A stretch of DNA of 64,000 nucleotides from contig NZ_LAYQ01000001.1 of assembly GCF_000988205.1 (NCBI RefSeq), positions 83,415 to 147,414 on the forward strand, given 5' to 3'. Both the position numbers and the translations under genes were made by a program. A model generated the notes under the pieces. It made no database searches. It was not told the origin of the DNA and saw nothing but the letters and a program-made list of their open reading frames with translations. Positions 47,589 through 56,872 of the stretch are shown here, in pieces (the first letter of the stretch is position 1; each line of letters begins with the position of its first letter). Origin of the DNA: Corynebacterium minutissimum. Its GTDB lineage: Bacteria; Actinomycetota; Actinomycetes; Mycobacteriales; Mycobacteriaceae.

Positions 47589-48503
47589 ATGAAAAAGATC
47601 ATTTCTGCGGTTCTCGTTGCCGTTCTTGCTTTGGGTTTGGTCTCATGCAACCGCTCGGAGGAAGACCGTCAGCGCATAACTCTTGCGCTATCAACCCAGA
47701 CAAACCCCTTCTTCGTTGAGCTACGCCATGGCGCACAGGACAAGGCCAAAGAACTCGGAGTCCCCCTCGATATCCAAGACGCCTCGGATGATCCTGCTCA
47801 GCAAGTCAATCAACTCGGCAACGCTACGTCGATGGGCGCGAAAGTGGTGGTTGTTAACCCCACAGACTCCGATGCTGTAGCTCCAGCAGTACGCGGAATC
47901 AAGAACAATGGTGTCCCTGTGGTCGGTGTAGACCGCGACGTTAACGGCGTAGATTTGGATTCCATGGTTGCCTCCGACAATGTCGCCGGCGGTGCCCAAG
48001 CAGCAGATCAACTGGCCAAATCCATCGGCGAGGAAGGTGACATCCTCATCCTGCAGGGCACCGCAGGTACGTCGGCCTCGCGCGAACGTGGCAAGGGCTT
48101 TGAGTCACAGATTGCCAAGTACCCGGGCATCAAGGTGGTTGCTAAACAGTCGGCAAATTTTGATCGTACAGAGGGGCTCAATGTAGCCACCAACCTTTTG
48201 CAAGCCAACCCGAACATCAAGGCCATCTTTGCGGAGAACGATGAAATGGCCCTTGGCGCCGTCGAAGCCCTGGGATCGCGCGCTGGTTCCGAGGTCAAGA
48301 TCGTGGCCTTTGACGGTACTTTCGACGGACTTAAGGCTGTCAAGGACGGCAAGCTGGAAGCTACTATCGCTCAGCAACCAGCCGAGCTCGGTGCCCGCGC
48401 CATCGAGCAAGCCGCACAACTCCTGCATGGTGAAAAGGCACAGAAATCTGTCCCCGTAGAAGTCATCACCGTTACCCGCGACAACGTAGAGGAATTCCAA
48501 TGA
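47589..48503 (+). CDS. rbsB: Ribose-binding lipoprotein
   Basis: Substrate receptor of 304 residues. A signal with lipobox LGLVSC near residues 17-22 anchors it to the membrane. Sugar-contact segments are LALSTQTNPFFVELRHGAQD, VGVDRDVNG, GTAGTSASRERGKGFE, AENDEMALGAVEAL and IVAFDGTFDGLKAV. It has the type I periplasmic-binding fold. Its TGA overlaps the rbsK ATG. Confidence 0.93.
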   Translation: MKKIISAVLVAVLALGLVSCNRSEEDRQRITLALSTQTNPFFVELRHGAQDKAKELGVPLDIQDASDDPAQQVNQLGNATSMGAKVVVVNPTDSDAVAPAVRGIKNNGVPVVGVDRDVNGVDLDSMVASDNVAGGAQAADQLAKSIGEEGDILILQGTAGTSASRERGKGFESQIAKYPGIKVVAKQSANFDRTEGLNVATNLLQANPNIKAIFAENDEMALGAVEALGSRAGSEVKIVAFDGTFDGLKAVKDGKLEATIAQQPAELGARAIEQAAQLLHGEKAQKSVPVEVITVTRDNVEEFQ

Positions 48504-49407
48504 GCAAGTTAACTGTCGTCGGTTCTATCAATGCCGATCTCATCGTCCACGCCGAGCGCCACCCTCAGCCCGGTGAGACCCTGCTGGGTTCTGGCGGTGA
48601 AATCCTAGCCGGGGGCAAGGGCGCAAACCAGGCAGTGGCCGCGGCCCAACTTGGTGCGCATGTCGCTTTCGTTGGCGCCGTAGGGTCTGATCCCTATGCG
48701 GAACCCGCTATGCATTACATGCGGACCTCGGGTATCGATCTCAGTGCAGTAGAGCAGGTAGACACCAATACTGGCCTCGCTGTCATCACTGTTTCCGCCG
48801 ACGGCGAGAACACCATCGTCATTTCCCCCGGCGCTAACGCTCAAGTCGACTCAGATTTTGTCGCCGCTCGCGCCTCCACCATCGCCGATGCCGACATTGT
48901 TCTCCTACAAGGTGAAATCCCTGCTTCCGGTTTTCAAGCCGCAGTAGAACACAGCAATGGACGCGTCGTGGTTAACCTCGCCCCTGTTGTCCAAGTCGAC
49001 CGTGAAAGCCTGCTGCAAGCCAATCCGCTTCTTGCCAATGAGCACGAGGCTGGTCTCATTTTAGAGCAGCTCGGTCTTCCCTCCGATGGCACCCCTCACG
49101 AGCTTGCTCACCGACTTATTGAGGCTGGCTTCCGCTCCGTAGTCTTAACCCTTGGCGCGCGTGGAGCGTACGTAGCACCCCAGAAGGCGGCACGGATATA
49201 CCTACCCCACGCGTGACCACCATAGATACCACCGGTGCTGGCGACGCCTTCGCCGGCGCGTTGTGCTCCCGACTCTTGCAGGGCGACTCACTCATCGATG
49301 CGGCCTCATTCGCTGCCCGCGTCGGAGCTTTCGCTACAACCGGCAATGGAGCACAGCCTTCTTACCCAACTACTTCTTCACGCTTACCGGAGGTGGACAA
49401 TGCGTAA
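48500..49407 (+). CDS. rbsK: Ribokinase (one frameshift)
   Basis: PfkB-family kinase that phosphorylates imported ribose. The first signature appears as GGEILAGGKGANQAVAAAQL. The second signature, DTTGAGDAFAGALCSRLL, lies in the next frame. The first frame ends at 49216 after ...KAARIYLPHA. One G restored near 49193 (CGG-GAT) joins it to DIPTPRVTTIDTTGAGDAF and runs to 49407, giving about 302 residues, normal for RbsK. The catalytic Asp (GAGD) is intact after correction. rbsD starts inside its last codons. Confidence 0.9.
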
Positions 49408-49774
49408 ATCTGGAATCCTCAACCCTGCACTCGCCAGCGCCGTTGCTCGCCTTGGGCACACCGATACTTTCGTCATCGCGGATTGCGGGCTTCCCATACC
49501 GCAGGATGTGACAGTTATTGATTTGACGTTAACCTTTGGCATCCCTTCCTTCGGCGATACGCTTTCCGCGTTACTCGCCGAAGTAGTAGTAGAGGCAGCC
49601 ACGATTGCGGATGCCACTCCGCCAGAGGTTCGGACGCTGCTTCCCAGCATCCCACTTACGGAAATCTCGCACGAGGAGCTCAAACATCAAGTCGCCGACG
49701 CCTCTTTCGTGGTGCGCACTGGGTCAACAACGCCGTTTTCCAATGTGATCTTTCGCTCCGGCGTGCCCTTTTAA
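49400..49774 (+). CDS. rbsD: D-ribose pyranase
   Basis: Isomerises beta-ribopyranose to the furanose form used by RbsK, 124 residues. It starts at ATG 49400 behind GGAGGTGG and overlaps the rbsK end by 8 nt. Landmarks are the N-terminal His-containing LGHTDTFVIADCGLPIP, the segment LTFGIPSFGDTL and the C-terminal VRTGSTTPFSNVIFRSGV. It is the last gene of the ribose operon and faces birA tail to tail. No clear terminator lies in the 42-nt gap. Confidence 0.92.
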   Translation: MRKSGILNPALASAVARLGHTDTFVIADCGLPIPQDVTVIDLTLTFGIPSFGDTLSALLAEVVVEAATIADATPPEVRTLLPSIPLTEISHEELKHQVADASFVVRTGSTTPFSNVIFRSGVPF

Positions 49775-49816
49775 AACACCTTTCGATCCTTCTAAAAAGC
49801 ACGCACTCCCAACTCG

Positions 49817-50722
49817 CTACTGACCAGCTGGGCGCAGGTGGATGACATCACCCGCGGAGTAGTACTCACCGCCGACGTTGATGCGGCCGTCGTCCGCCAC
49901 GCCCTCAACAGTGCCGGTCACATCGCCCGTCGGGGCTTCGAGGCGGACTTCCTGACCAATCGAAGAACAAACCTTGCGGTAATCAGCCATAAGCTGCGAA
50001 TCCTGCTGCTCCCACTGGGTGATGCGGTGGCGCAGATTCTTCAACACGGTGATGGCGAGCTCGGTGCGGTCGGTATCAAGCCCCTCGAGTGAGAGGGAGG
50101 TTGCTGCCTCGATGGGCAGTTCCTCCCTCGTCAACGTCACGTTGATGCCCATGCCCACGACCACGCGGGCTGAGGGCGGATTAGCGGCCTCTGTCTTCGG
50201 GGCGATTTCGGCCTTATTCACTTCAGCTTTGTTGATTTCAGCCTTGTTGATCTCCGCTTTGTTTATTTCAGCCTTATTGATCTCTGCCTTGTTGACTTCT
50301 GTCTTGGAGACCTCCGTCTTCGGAGCAGACTTGAAGGCCTCACCCACCGGACCGGCCTCCGCGAGGATGCCGCAGAGCTTCTTGCCGTCGATCTGCACGT
50401 CATTCGGCCACTTGAGTACCGCTCCCTCGACGGTATCCGTCACGGCCAAACCTGCGGCTAGAGGCAGGGTGCCCAAGTGGTCGAGCGAATCCGGAAGGAT
50501 GAGCACGGAGAAAATGAGCTGGGATCCAGCCGGACTCACCCACTGACGGCCCAAGCGGCCTTTGCCGGACACCTGCTCGTTGGCGAGCAGCACGGTGCCA
50601 TCGGCAACCTTCTCCGCCTCCATGAGATCGGTGTTGGTCGAGCCAGTGGACTCGGTGTAATCGATGACGGAAAAATCACCGTCGAGAGCTTCGCGGATGC
50701 GGTCAAGATTTAGAGCTGTCAT
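49817..50722 (-). CDS. birA: Biotin-protein ligase with a pentapeptide-repeat insertion
   Basis: Attaches biotin to acyl-CoA carboxylase and pyruvate carboxylase. It starts at ATG 50722 (MTALNLDRIREALDG) and is 301 residues, without the DNA-binding domain of E. coli BirA. The catalytic core is seen in STGSTNTDLM, the biotin-AMP loop SGKGRLGRQWVSPAG, VLKWPNDVQIDGKKLCGILAE and VVVGMGINV. Between LCGILAEAGP and VVVGMGIN lies an insertion of about 55 residues, mainly repeats of NKAEI/KTEV, not found in the usual family. Core motifs are unharmed, so activity is expected. The gene is close to accD1, whose partner subunit needs biotin. Confidence 0.92.
   Translation of the reverse strand: MTALNLDRIREALDGDFSVIDYTESTGSTNTDLMEAEKVADGTVLLANEQVSGKGRLGRQWVSPAGSQLIFSVLILPDSLDHLGTLPLAAGLAVTDTVEGAVLKWPNDVQIDGKKLCGILAEAGPVGEAFKSAPKTEVSKTEVNKAEINKAEINKAEINKAEINKAEVNKAEIAPKTEAANPPSARVVVGMGINVTLTREELPIEAATSLSLEGLDTDRTELAITVLKNLRHRITQWEQQDSQLMADYRKVCSSIGQEVRLEAPTGDVTGTVEGVADDGRINVGGEYYSAGDVIHLRPAGQ
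50204..50323 (-). repeat. 15-bp minisatellite inside birA
   Basis: Eight in-frame 15-bp units of the plus-strand form GATTTCAGCCTTGTT and variants run from 50204 to 50323. They code for N-K-A-E-I, N-K-A-E-V or K-T-E-V pentapeptides. Period and frame are exact, while third positions have diverged. Confidence 0.88.
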
Positions 50723-50793
50723 ACTGCCAACCCTACCCGCCGTTAGTACTCGACCACGCGCACTGTGTCCGCAGCGAGTGCTAGTGTATGTGC

Positions 50794-51782
50794 ATGGCAA
50801 AGGTCACTTTTGAGAACGTCGGCATCACCTATCCCCGCGCCGAGAACCCCACGGTCAAAGACCTCAATCTCGAGATCGCGGATGGCGAGTTTCTAGTCCT
50901 CGTCGGCCCGTCCGGCTGCGGTAAGTCCACTACCCTGCGCGCCCTCGCAGGACTTGAACCGGTCTCCAGCGGCCGCATCCTCATCGATGGCAAAGACGTC
51001 ACGGGGCTCGAGCCGGCGAGCGCGATATCGCCATGGTCTTCCAGAACTACGCCCTCTACCCGCACCTCACCGTGGCCCAGAACATGGGCTTCGCCCTCAA
51101 GCTGGCCAAGATGCCCAAGGCTGAAATCAAAGCCAAGGTAGAGGAAGCCGCGAAGACTCTAGGGTTAACGGAGTACCTGGAGCGTAAGCCGAAGGATCTA
51201 TCCGGTGGCCAGCGCCAGCGCGTCGCCATGGGCCGCGCCATCGTGCGCGAGCCCAAGGCATTCCTCATGGATGAGCCGCTATCTAACCTGGATGCCAAGC
51301 TGCGCGTGCAAACCCGTGCGGAGCTGGCCAGCCTCCAGCAGCGCCTCGGCACCACCACCGTCTACGTCACCCACGACCAGGTGGAGGCCATGACCATGGG
51401 AGACCGCGTCGCCGTGCTCAAGGACGGTGTCCTGCAGCAGGTTGCACCGCCGCGCGAGCTGTACGACTCCCCCGCTAACGAATTCGTCGCCGGCTTCATC
51501 GGCTCCCCCGCGATGAACATCTTTGACTACAACGGTGGCCGCGTTGGCGTTCGCCCAGAGAAGATGTTCATCAACAAGGGACCGGTGGGCTTCCAAGGCA
51601 CCGTGGAATTCGTAGAAGAGCTAGGCTCCGAGTCCTTCGTCTACGTCATGGTGGGTGAGCAGCGCTTCGTTGCCCGCGCGAGCGATAACGTTCCACAGCG
51701 CGGGGACAACGTCGTCCTCACCTTCAACCCCCGGGAGGCGCACCGCTTCGATCCTGAAACCGGACAGCGCATCGAGGTTTAA
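50794..51782 (+). CDS. ABC sugar importer ATPase, UgpC/MsmK type (one frameshift)
   Basis: Energises the disaccharide importer encoded downstream. The frame from ATG 50794 ([19 protein letters not shown]) has Walker [10 protein letters not shown]. The continuation in the next frame has [14 protein letters not shown], signature [16 protein letters not shown], Walker [12 protein letters not shown] and a C-terminal regulatory domain. One G restored near 51017 (CCG-GGC, giving [12 protein letters not shown]) yields about 330 residues, somewhat short for the family. TAGTGT lies 6 nt before the ATG and no RBS is seen, so transcription is probably leaderless. By order it resembles the C. glutamicum trehalose ATPase TusK. 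Confidence 0.85.
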
Positions 51783-51791
51783 GAAGAATCA

Positions 51792-51866
51792 GGGGTAGTT
51801 TTACCCCCATTTTGAGTGAATTAAACGTCAAAACCACGTGCACTGTGGGGGTGATCCCCTATTTTG
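51792..51866 (+). promoter_or_regulatory. Two similar hairpins between the ATPase and binding-protein genes
   Basis: GGGGTA-GTTT-TACCCC (51792-51807) and GGGG-TGAT-CCCC (51848-51859) are each followed by (C/T)ATTTTGA. The 119-nt gap also holds the binding-protein RBS (GAAAGGTG). Paired hairpins here could trim or terminate part of the message, allowing the receptor to be made in excess. Confidence 0.45.
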
Positions 51867-51901
51867 AAGTCACCAGAAGTTTTCCGAAAGGTGAATACTC
51901 C

Positions 51902-53191
51902 ATGAAGAAGCCGTTTCTCCCTAGCTCGCTGCGCTCTGTCCGCCGCGGCGTAGTCGTTACCACCGCTGCCCTTGCTCTGACCTTGGCGGGTTGCTCGTCG
52001 AGCGACGAGGGATCGTCGTCAAGCACTGGCTCCGATGCCGCCTCGACGGATGGTGACGGCCGCGGCCCCATCACCTTTGCCATGGGCAAGAACGATACCG
52101 ACAAGATCACGCCCATCATCGAGGCATGGAACGCCGAGCACCCAGATGAGAAGGTCGAGCTCAAGGAGCTCGCCGGCGAGGCCGACGCACAGCGCGAGAC
52201 CCTCGTGCAGTCCCTGCAGGCGGGCAACTCTGACTACGATGTCATGGCGCTGGACGTGGTCTGGACCGCGGACTTCGCCGCTAACCAGTGGCTGGCACCG
52301 TTGACCGGTGACCTCGAGGTGGATACCTCCGGACTGCTGGAGCCCACCGTGGAATCCGCCACCTACAACGACACCCTCTACGCGCTGCCGCAGAACACCA
52401 ACGGCCAGCTGCTCTTCCGCAACACCGAGTTGGCGGACAAGGCTCCGGAGAAGTTCGACGACATCGCTTCTGCTTGTGAGGCCATCAAGGATGATGCTTC
52501 CTGCCTGACCACCCAGCTCAAGCAGTACGAGGGTCTCACCGTGAACACCGCCGGCTTCATCGAGGGCTGGGGCGGCTCCATCCTGGATGACGAGGGCAAC
52601 GTCGCCGTTGACTCGGACGAGGCGAAGGAAGGCCTGCAGGCGCTTGTCGACGCCTACGAGGACGGCACCATCTCCAAGGACTCCACCGCCACAACGGAGG
52701 AGGAGACCAACCTTGCTTTCACTGAGGGCAAGACCGCTTTTGCCATCAACTGGCCGTACATGTACACCAACGCCGAAGAGGCTGGCGTGAAGTTTGAGGT
52801 CCAGCCGCTGGTGGGCAAGGACGGCGTCGGGGTGTCTACCCTCGGTGGCTACAACAACGGCATCAATATCAACTCCGAGCACAAGGCTACGGCCCTGGAC
52901 TTCATGAAGTTCATCATCAACGAGGAGAACCAGAAGTCCTTCGCCGAGGCTTCCTTCCCGCCGGTGCTGGCTTCCATCTACGACGATGACTCCCTCGTCG
53001 AAGAGTTCCCGTACCTGCCGGCTCTGAAGGAATCCCTGGAGAACGCCGCACCGCGTCCGGTCTCCCCGTTCTACACCGCCATCTCCAAGGCGGTTCAGGA
53101 TAACGCCTACGCGGCGCTCACCGCAGGCAAGTCCGTCGATGACGCCACGAAGGATATGAAGGCAGCCATCGAAGCCGCTTCGCAGGGTTAA
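51902..53191 (+). CDS. Sugar-binding lipoprotein (trehalose/maltose type)
   Basis: Receptor of 429 residues starting at ATG 51902. The signal ends in the lipobox LTLAGC near residues 28-33. A Ser-rich linker follows, then a type II binding-protein fold with ITFAMGKNDTDKITPIIEAW, YALPQNTNGQLLFRNTEL and FAINWPYMYTNAEEAG. The order ATPase, receptor, two permeases beside birA and accD resembles the trehalose uptake (Tus) locus of C. glutamicum, so trehalose is the leading candidate and maltose the alternative. Confidence 0.85.
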   Translation: MKKPFLPSSLRSVRRGVVVTTAALALTLAGCSSSDEGSSSSTGSDAASTDGDGRGPITFAMGKNDTDKITPIIEAWNAEHPDEKVELKELAGEADAQRETLVQSLQAGNSDYDVMALDVVWTADFAANQWLAPLTGDLEVDTSGLLEPTVESATYNDTLYALPQNTNGQLLFRNTELADKAPEKFDDIASACEAIKDDASCLTTQLKQYEGLTVNTAGFIEGWGGSILDDEGNVAVDSDEAKEGLQALVDAYEDGTISKDSTATTEEETNLAFTEGKTAFAINWPYMYTNAEEAGVKFEVQPLVGKDGVGVSTLGGYNNGININSEHKATALDFMKFIINEENQKSFAEASFPPVLASIYDDDSLVEEFPYLPALKESLENAAPRPVSPFYTAISKAVQDNAYAALTAGKSVDDATKDMKAAIEAASQG

Positions 53192-53206
53192 TTTCCCAGC
53201 GTGCAT

Positions 53207-53245
53207 GGGGGCGCGAGTAAGTCCACGTGACTTGCCCGCGCCTCC
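53207..53245 (+). other. Long stem-loop between the receptor and permease genes
   Basis: GGGGGCGCGAGTAAGTC (53207-53223) pairs with GACTTGCCCGCGCCTCC (53229-53245) around CACGT with few mismatches. No strong T run follows. Such structures between receptor and permease genes often stabilise the receptor message or partly terminate transcription. Confidence 0.6.
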
Positions 53246-53356
53246 TTCTGCGATCCGGGCTCTTTTCGCCCAGAGGAAGTCCGGGCTACCCGCTATGATT
53301 TCCCCAACCCCCGTTAAACCCCTTCTCCCCCTATGAGTTAGAAAGGCAGGCACCGC

Positions 53357-54334
53357 ATGGCTGGAGCACCGCCTACCGTGCAGCCCCGCAGACAGTACCT
53401 GCGTGTGGCCGCACTCATCGCACCGGCACTGATAGCGCTGGCTGTGGTCATCGGCTACCCCATTGTGCGCGCTGTGATGTTGTCCTTCCAGGGCAACAAA
53501 CGGCTTAACCCCACCACGGGAGTGTTCGAGGAAGGCTCCTTCGCCGGTCTTGAAAACTACCTGTACTGGATTACCAATCGCTGCATGTCTGCCACTGGCC
53601 AGGCCACCGCGTGCCCTGATGGTGTCATTGCCACCGATTTCTGGCCGGCTGTGAAGATCACTCTCTTTTTCACCGTGGTCACGGTTGCCCTGGAGACCAT
53701 CCTGGGCATGTTCATGGCGCTGGTGATGAACGGCGAGTACCGCGGTCGCGGCCTCGTGCGCGCGGCGGTGCTTGTCCCCTGGGCCATTCCCACCGCAGTC
53801 ACTGCGAAGCTGTGGCAGTTCATGTTCGCCCCGGATGGCATCGTCAACGCGCTCGTCGGCACGCGCATCGCGTGGACCACAGACCCGTTTTATGCCCGTC
53901 TCGCGGTGATTATCGCCGATGTGTGGAAGACCGCCCCCTTCATGGCGTTGCTCGTTTTGGCTGGTTTGCAGATGATTCCGCGCGATGTCTACGACGCCGC
54001 CCGCGTCGACGGCGCATCGCGCATCCAAACCTTCTTCACCATCACCCTGCCGCTGGTACGCCCGGCGCTCATGGTGGCGATCCTCTTCCGCACGCTGGAT
54101 GCACTACGCATGTACGACCTGCCGGTCATCATGATCTCTGCTTCCTCTAACTCCCCGACGGCAACCATTTCCCAGCTCGTCGTGGAGGACATGCGCCAGG
54201 GGCATTTCAACTCGGCCTCCGCACTGTCCACGCTCATCTTCCTGCTTATCTTCACCGTCGCGTTCATCTTGGTGCGCTTCCTCGGCGCTGATGTCTCCGG
54301 TACTGCCCGCCAGAAGAAGGAGAAGAAGTCATGA
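53357..54334 (+). CDS. ABC sugar importer permease, MalF type
   Basis: Membrane subunit of 325 residues with six or more helices. The coupling motif is DVYDAARVDGASRIQTFFTI (EAA-G form). The start MAGAPPTVQPRRQYLRVAAL is preceded by GAAAGGCAGG. It overlaps the next permease by 4 nt and pairs with it. Confidence 0.9.
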   Translation: MAGAPPTVQPRRQYLRVAALIAPALIALAVVIGYPIVRAVMLSFQGNKRLNPTTGVFEEGSFAGLENYLYWITNRCMSATGQATACPDGVIATDFWPAVKITLFFTVVTVALETILGMFMALVMNGEYRGRGLVRAAVLVPWAIPTAVTAKLWQFMFAPDGIVNALVGTRIAWTTDPFYARLAVIIADVWKTAPFMALLVLAGLQMIPRDVYDAARVDGASRIQTFFTITLPLVRPALMVAILFRTLDALRMYDLPVIMISASSNSPTATISQLVVEDMRQGHFNSASALSTLIFLLIFTVAFILVRFLGADVSGTARQKKEKKS

Positions 54335-55152
54335 AAAAGATCGGCCATTACCTAGGCATCCTCTTCATCATGTTCTGGGGGCTCGCACCCTTCTATTGGA
54401 TGGTCGTCACCGCCCTGCGGCACAAGTCCCATACCTTCGACACCACCCCGTGGCCCACGCACGTAACCCTGGATAACTTCCGGGACGCCCTAGCCACGGA
54501 CAAGGGCAATGACTTCCTCAATGCGCTGGGGAACTCTTTGATCATTTCCTTGGTCACGACCGCGGTGGCGGTCCTCATCGGCGTGTTTACCGCCTATGCC
54601 TTGGCGCGCTATGACTTCCCGGGCAAGGGCATTGTCACCGGCATCATTCTGGCCGCCTCGATGTTCCCGGCCATCGCGCTGGTAACCCCGCTATTCCAGC
54701 TATTCGGCAACCTCGAATGGATCGGTACCTACCGCGCGATGATCATCCCGAATATCTCCTTCGCGCTGCCCCTGACGGTCTACACGCTGCTGAGCTTCTT
54801 CCGCCAGCTGCCCTGGGAATTGGAGGAGGCCGCTCGCGTGGACGGTGCCTCCCGCGGTCAGGCCTTCCGCCTCGTACTTTTGCCCTTGGCTGCACCGGCA
54901 CTGTTTACCACGGCCATCATCGCCTTCATCACGACGTGGAACGAGTTCATGCTGGCTAAGCAGCTCTCCACCACCGCTACCGAGCCGGTGACCGTGGCCA
55001 TCGCGCGCTTCTCCGGCCCCTCAGCCTTCGAGTACCCCTACGCCGCCACCATGGCTGCGGGCGCGCTGGTGACGGTTCCGCTGATCATCATGGTGCTCAT
55101 CTTCCAGCACCGCATCGTCGCCGGCCTCACCGCCGGAGGTGTTAAGGCCTAA
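54331..55152 (+). CDS. ABC sugar importer permease, MalG type
   Basis: Second membrane subunit of 273 residues. The coupling loop is ELEEAARVDGASRGQAFRLV, and TTWNEFMLAKQL is a usual MalG segment. Start and stop overlap the neighbours, so translation is coupled. Confidence 0.9.
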   Translation: MKKIGHYLGILFIMFWGLAPFYWMVVTALRHKSHTFDTTPWPTHVTLDNFRDALATDKGNDFLNALGNSLIISLVTTAVAVLIGVFTAYALARYDFPGKGIVTGIILAASMFPAIALVTPLFQLFGNLEWIGTYRAMIIPNISFALPLTVYTLLSFFRQLPWELEEAARVDGASRGQAFRLVLLPLAAPALFTTAIIAFITTWNEFMLAKQLSTTATEPVTVAIARFSGPSAFEYPYAATMAAGALVTVPLIIMVLIFQHRIVAGLTAGGVKA

Positions 55153-55337
55153 TGCGCCGCGCACTGCTGTGGGACACCGCGCTGGGATTCGTTGGCTTCT
55201 TCGCCTTCCTGGCGCTGGTGCAGGCAGTTCTGAATCTTTTTCACCCCTCCCCCGCCATCTGGCCGGGGCTCCTCGCGGGCGCACTATGCCTGACGGAGTA
55301 TCTGCTGTGGCGGGCTAAACGGAAGGATCTCCGATGA
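55152..55337 (+). CDS. Small two-helix membrane protein
   Basis: Product of 61 residues with two hydrophobic stretches (ALGFVGFFAFLALVQAVLNL and PGLLAGALCLTEYLLW) and a basic tail. It overlaps the permease stop by one base and the GH13 start by 4 nt, so it is a genuine operon member. The C. glutamicum trehalose locus also contains a small membrane protein of unknown role. Confidence 0.7.
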   Translation: MRRALLWDTALGFVGFFAFLALVQAVLNLFHPSPAIWPGLLAGALCLTEYLLWRAKRKDLR

Positions 55338-56836
55338 GCTGGCACGACAACGCCATTTTCTACCAGGCCCTCGTGGGCTCGTACAAGGACACCACCGGCG
55401 AAGGCGTGGGCACGCTGCGCGGGGTTATTGAGAAGCTCGACTACCTCAAGTGGCTCGGCGTCGACTGCCTGTGGCTTTCCCCGTTCTATGCTTCCCCGCT
55501 GCGCGATGACGGCTATGACATCGCCGATTACTACTCCATCCACCCTGACTACGGCACGATGGAGGACTTTGACGAGCTCGTCGCCGAGCTCCACGCGCGC
55601 GGCATGCGCCTCATGACGGATCTCGCGTTCAACCACACCTCCACCGATCACCCGTGGTTCCAGGCCTCCCGCACCGATCCGGAAGGGCCCTATGGGGACT
55701 ATTACGTGTGGGGCGACGATCCGCTGCGCTACCCGGAGATCCGCATCATCTTCACTGACACGGAAACCTCGAATTGGGCATGGGACCCGGAGCGCAAGCA
55801 GTTTTACTTCCACCGCTTCTACTCCCACCAGCCGGACCTGAACTACGACAACCCGAAGGTCCACGAGGAAGTATTCAAAATCCTCTCCTTCTGGCTGGAC
55901 AAAGGCGTGGACGGCTTCCGCCTCGATGCCATTGCATACCTCTACGAACGCGATGGACTGGGCGGCGAGTCCCTGCCGGAGACGGTCGAATTTGTGGAGA
56001 AGATCCGCGCCTTCATCGACGAGAATTACCCCGAGGCCATCATGATCGCGGAAGCCAACCAGCCACCGGCGGAAACCATGGAGTTCTACGGCACGGGCAA
56101 CCGCTTCCACATGGTCTTCAACTTCCCGGTGATGCCGCGGCTTTACCAGGCGCTGGCGCTGGGGGATGCCACACCGGTCTACGACATCATGGCGGAGCTT
56201 CCAGAGCTTCCCCAGGGCTGCCAGTGGGGCACCTTCCTGCGCAACCACGACGAGCTGACCCTGGAGATGGTCGACGAGGACCAGCGCGCGATCATGTACG
56301 AGCACTACCTGCCCGACGATCAGATGCGCGCCCACGTGGGCATCGCGCGGCGCCTTGCCCCGCTGCTGGGCAATGATTACCGCAAGATTGAGCTTTTTTA
56401 TTCACTACTCATGACCCTGCCGGGCGCCCCCTTCCTGTACTACGGCGATGAGATTGGGATGAACGATGCCCCCGAGTTGCCTGACCGCGATGCCGTGCGG
56501 ACACCCATGCAGTGGGAGCCCGGCGAGGGCGCAGGGTTCAGCACCTCCGCCCAGACGCGCCGGCCCATCGTCGGCGGCGTAGGGGTTTCGGTAGAGGAGC
56601 AGCTTGCCGACGATGACTCGCTCCTCCACCGCCTCCGCAGCCTGATCCAGCAGCGTAAAGCGCATCCGGAACTCGGCACCGCTCCTTTCGAAGCCGTGGA
56701 AACCGGCCAAACGGGAGTTCTGGGATTCCAGCGCGGTGAGTTGTTGTGCCTGCACAACTTCACGGATCAGACCGTCGACTTAGGCCCTGTGGAGCTGGGC
56801 CCCTATGGCTACGCTTGGCTGCCTGTAGAGGCCTAA
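55334..56836 (+). CDS. GH13 enzyme, trehalose synthase/alpha-glucosidase type
   Basis: Cytoplasmic amylase-family enzyme of 500 residues. The first conserved region is TDLAFNHTSTDHPWF, the nucleophile Asp lies in GVDGFRLDAIAYLYE, the acid/base Glu in AIMIAEANQ, and the transition-state Asp in FLRNHDELTLEM. The TreS-like DYYVWGDDP and the ending RTPMQWEPGEGAGF are present. The length is close to the catalytic part of TreS without a maltokinase domain. Placed last in the importer operon, it probably isomerises or hydrolyses the disaccharide brought in. Isomerase versus glucosidase cannot be decided from sequence. Confidence 0.85.
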   Translation: MSWHDNAIFYQALVGSYKDTTGEGVGTLRGVIEKLDYLKWLGVDCLWLSPFYASPLRDDGYDIADYYSIHPDYGTMEDFDELVAELHARGMRLMTDLAFNHTSTDHPWFQASRTDPEGPYGDYYVWGDDPLRYPEIRIIFTDTETSNWAWDPERKQFYFHRFYSHQPDLNYDNPKVHEEVFKILSFWLDKGVDGFRLDAIAYLYERDGLGGESLPETVEFVEKIRAFIDENYPEAIMIAEANQPPAETMEFYGTGNRFHMVFNFPVMPRLYQALALGDATPVYDIMAELPELPQGCQWGTFLRNHDELTLEMVDEDQRAIMYEHYLPDDQMRAHVGIARRLAPLLGNDYRKIELFYSLLMTLPGAPFLYYGDEIGMNDAPELPDRDAVRTPMQWEPGEGAGFSTSAQTRRPIVGGVGVSVEEQLADDDSLLHRLRSLIQQRKAHPELGTAPFEAVETGQTGVLGFQRGELLCLHNFTDQTVDLGPVELGPYGYAWLPVEA

Positions 56837-56872
56837 AGGACACTTCGTAACTCACCTCACATTTCCCGCCAG

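Noticed and set aside
48500..49216. rbsK as a genuine truncated pseudogene
   Set aside because: Both kinase signatures are intact and joined by one base in a G run, the rest of the operon is complete, and the same type of loss occurs in many other genes here.
52019..54028. A 669-codon open frame on the minus strand opposite the sugar-binding protein and MalF genes
   Set aside because: It is antisense to two certain genes, spans the gap between them, and its Gly/Val/His/Asp-rich composition is what codon bias on the other strand produces in GC-rich DNA. No domain is recognisable.
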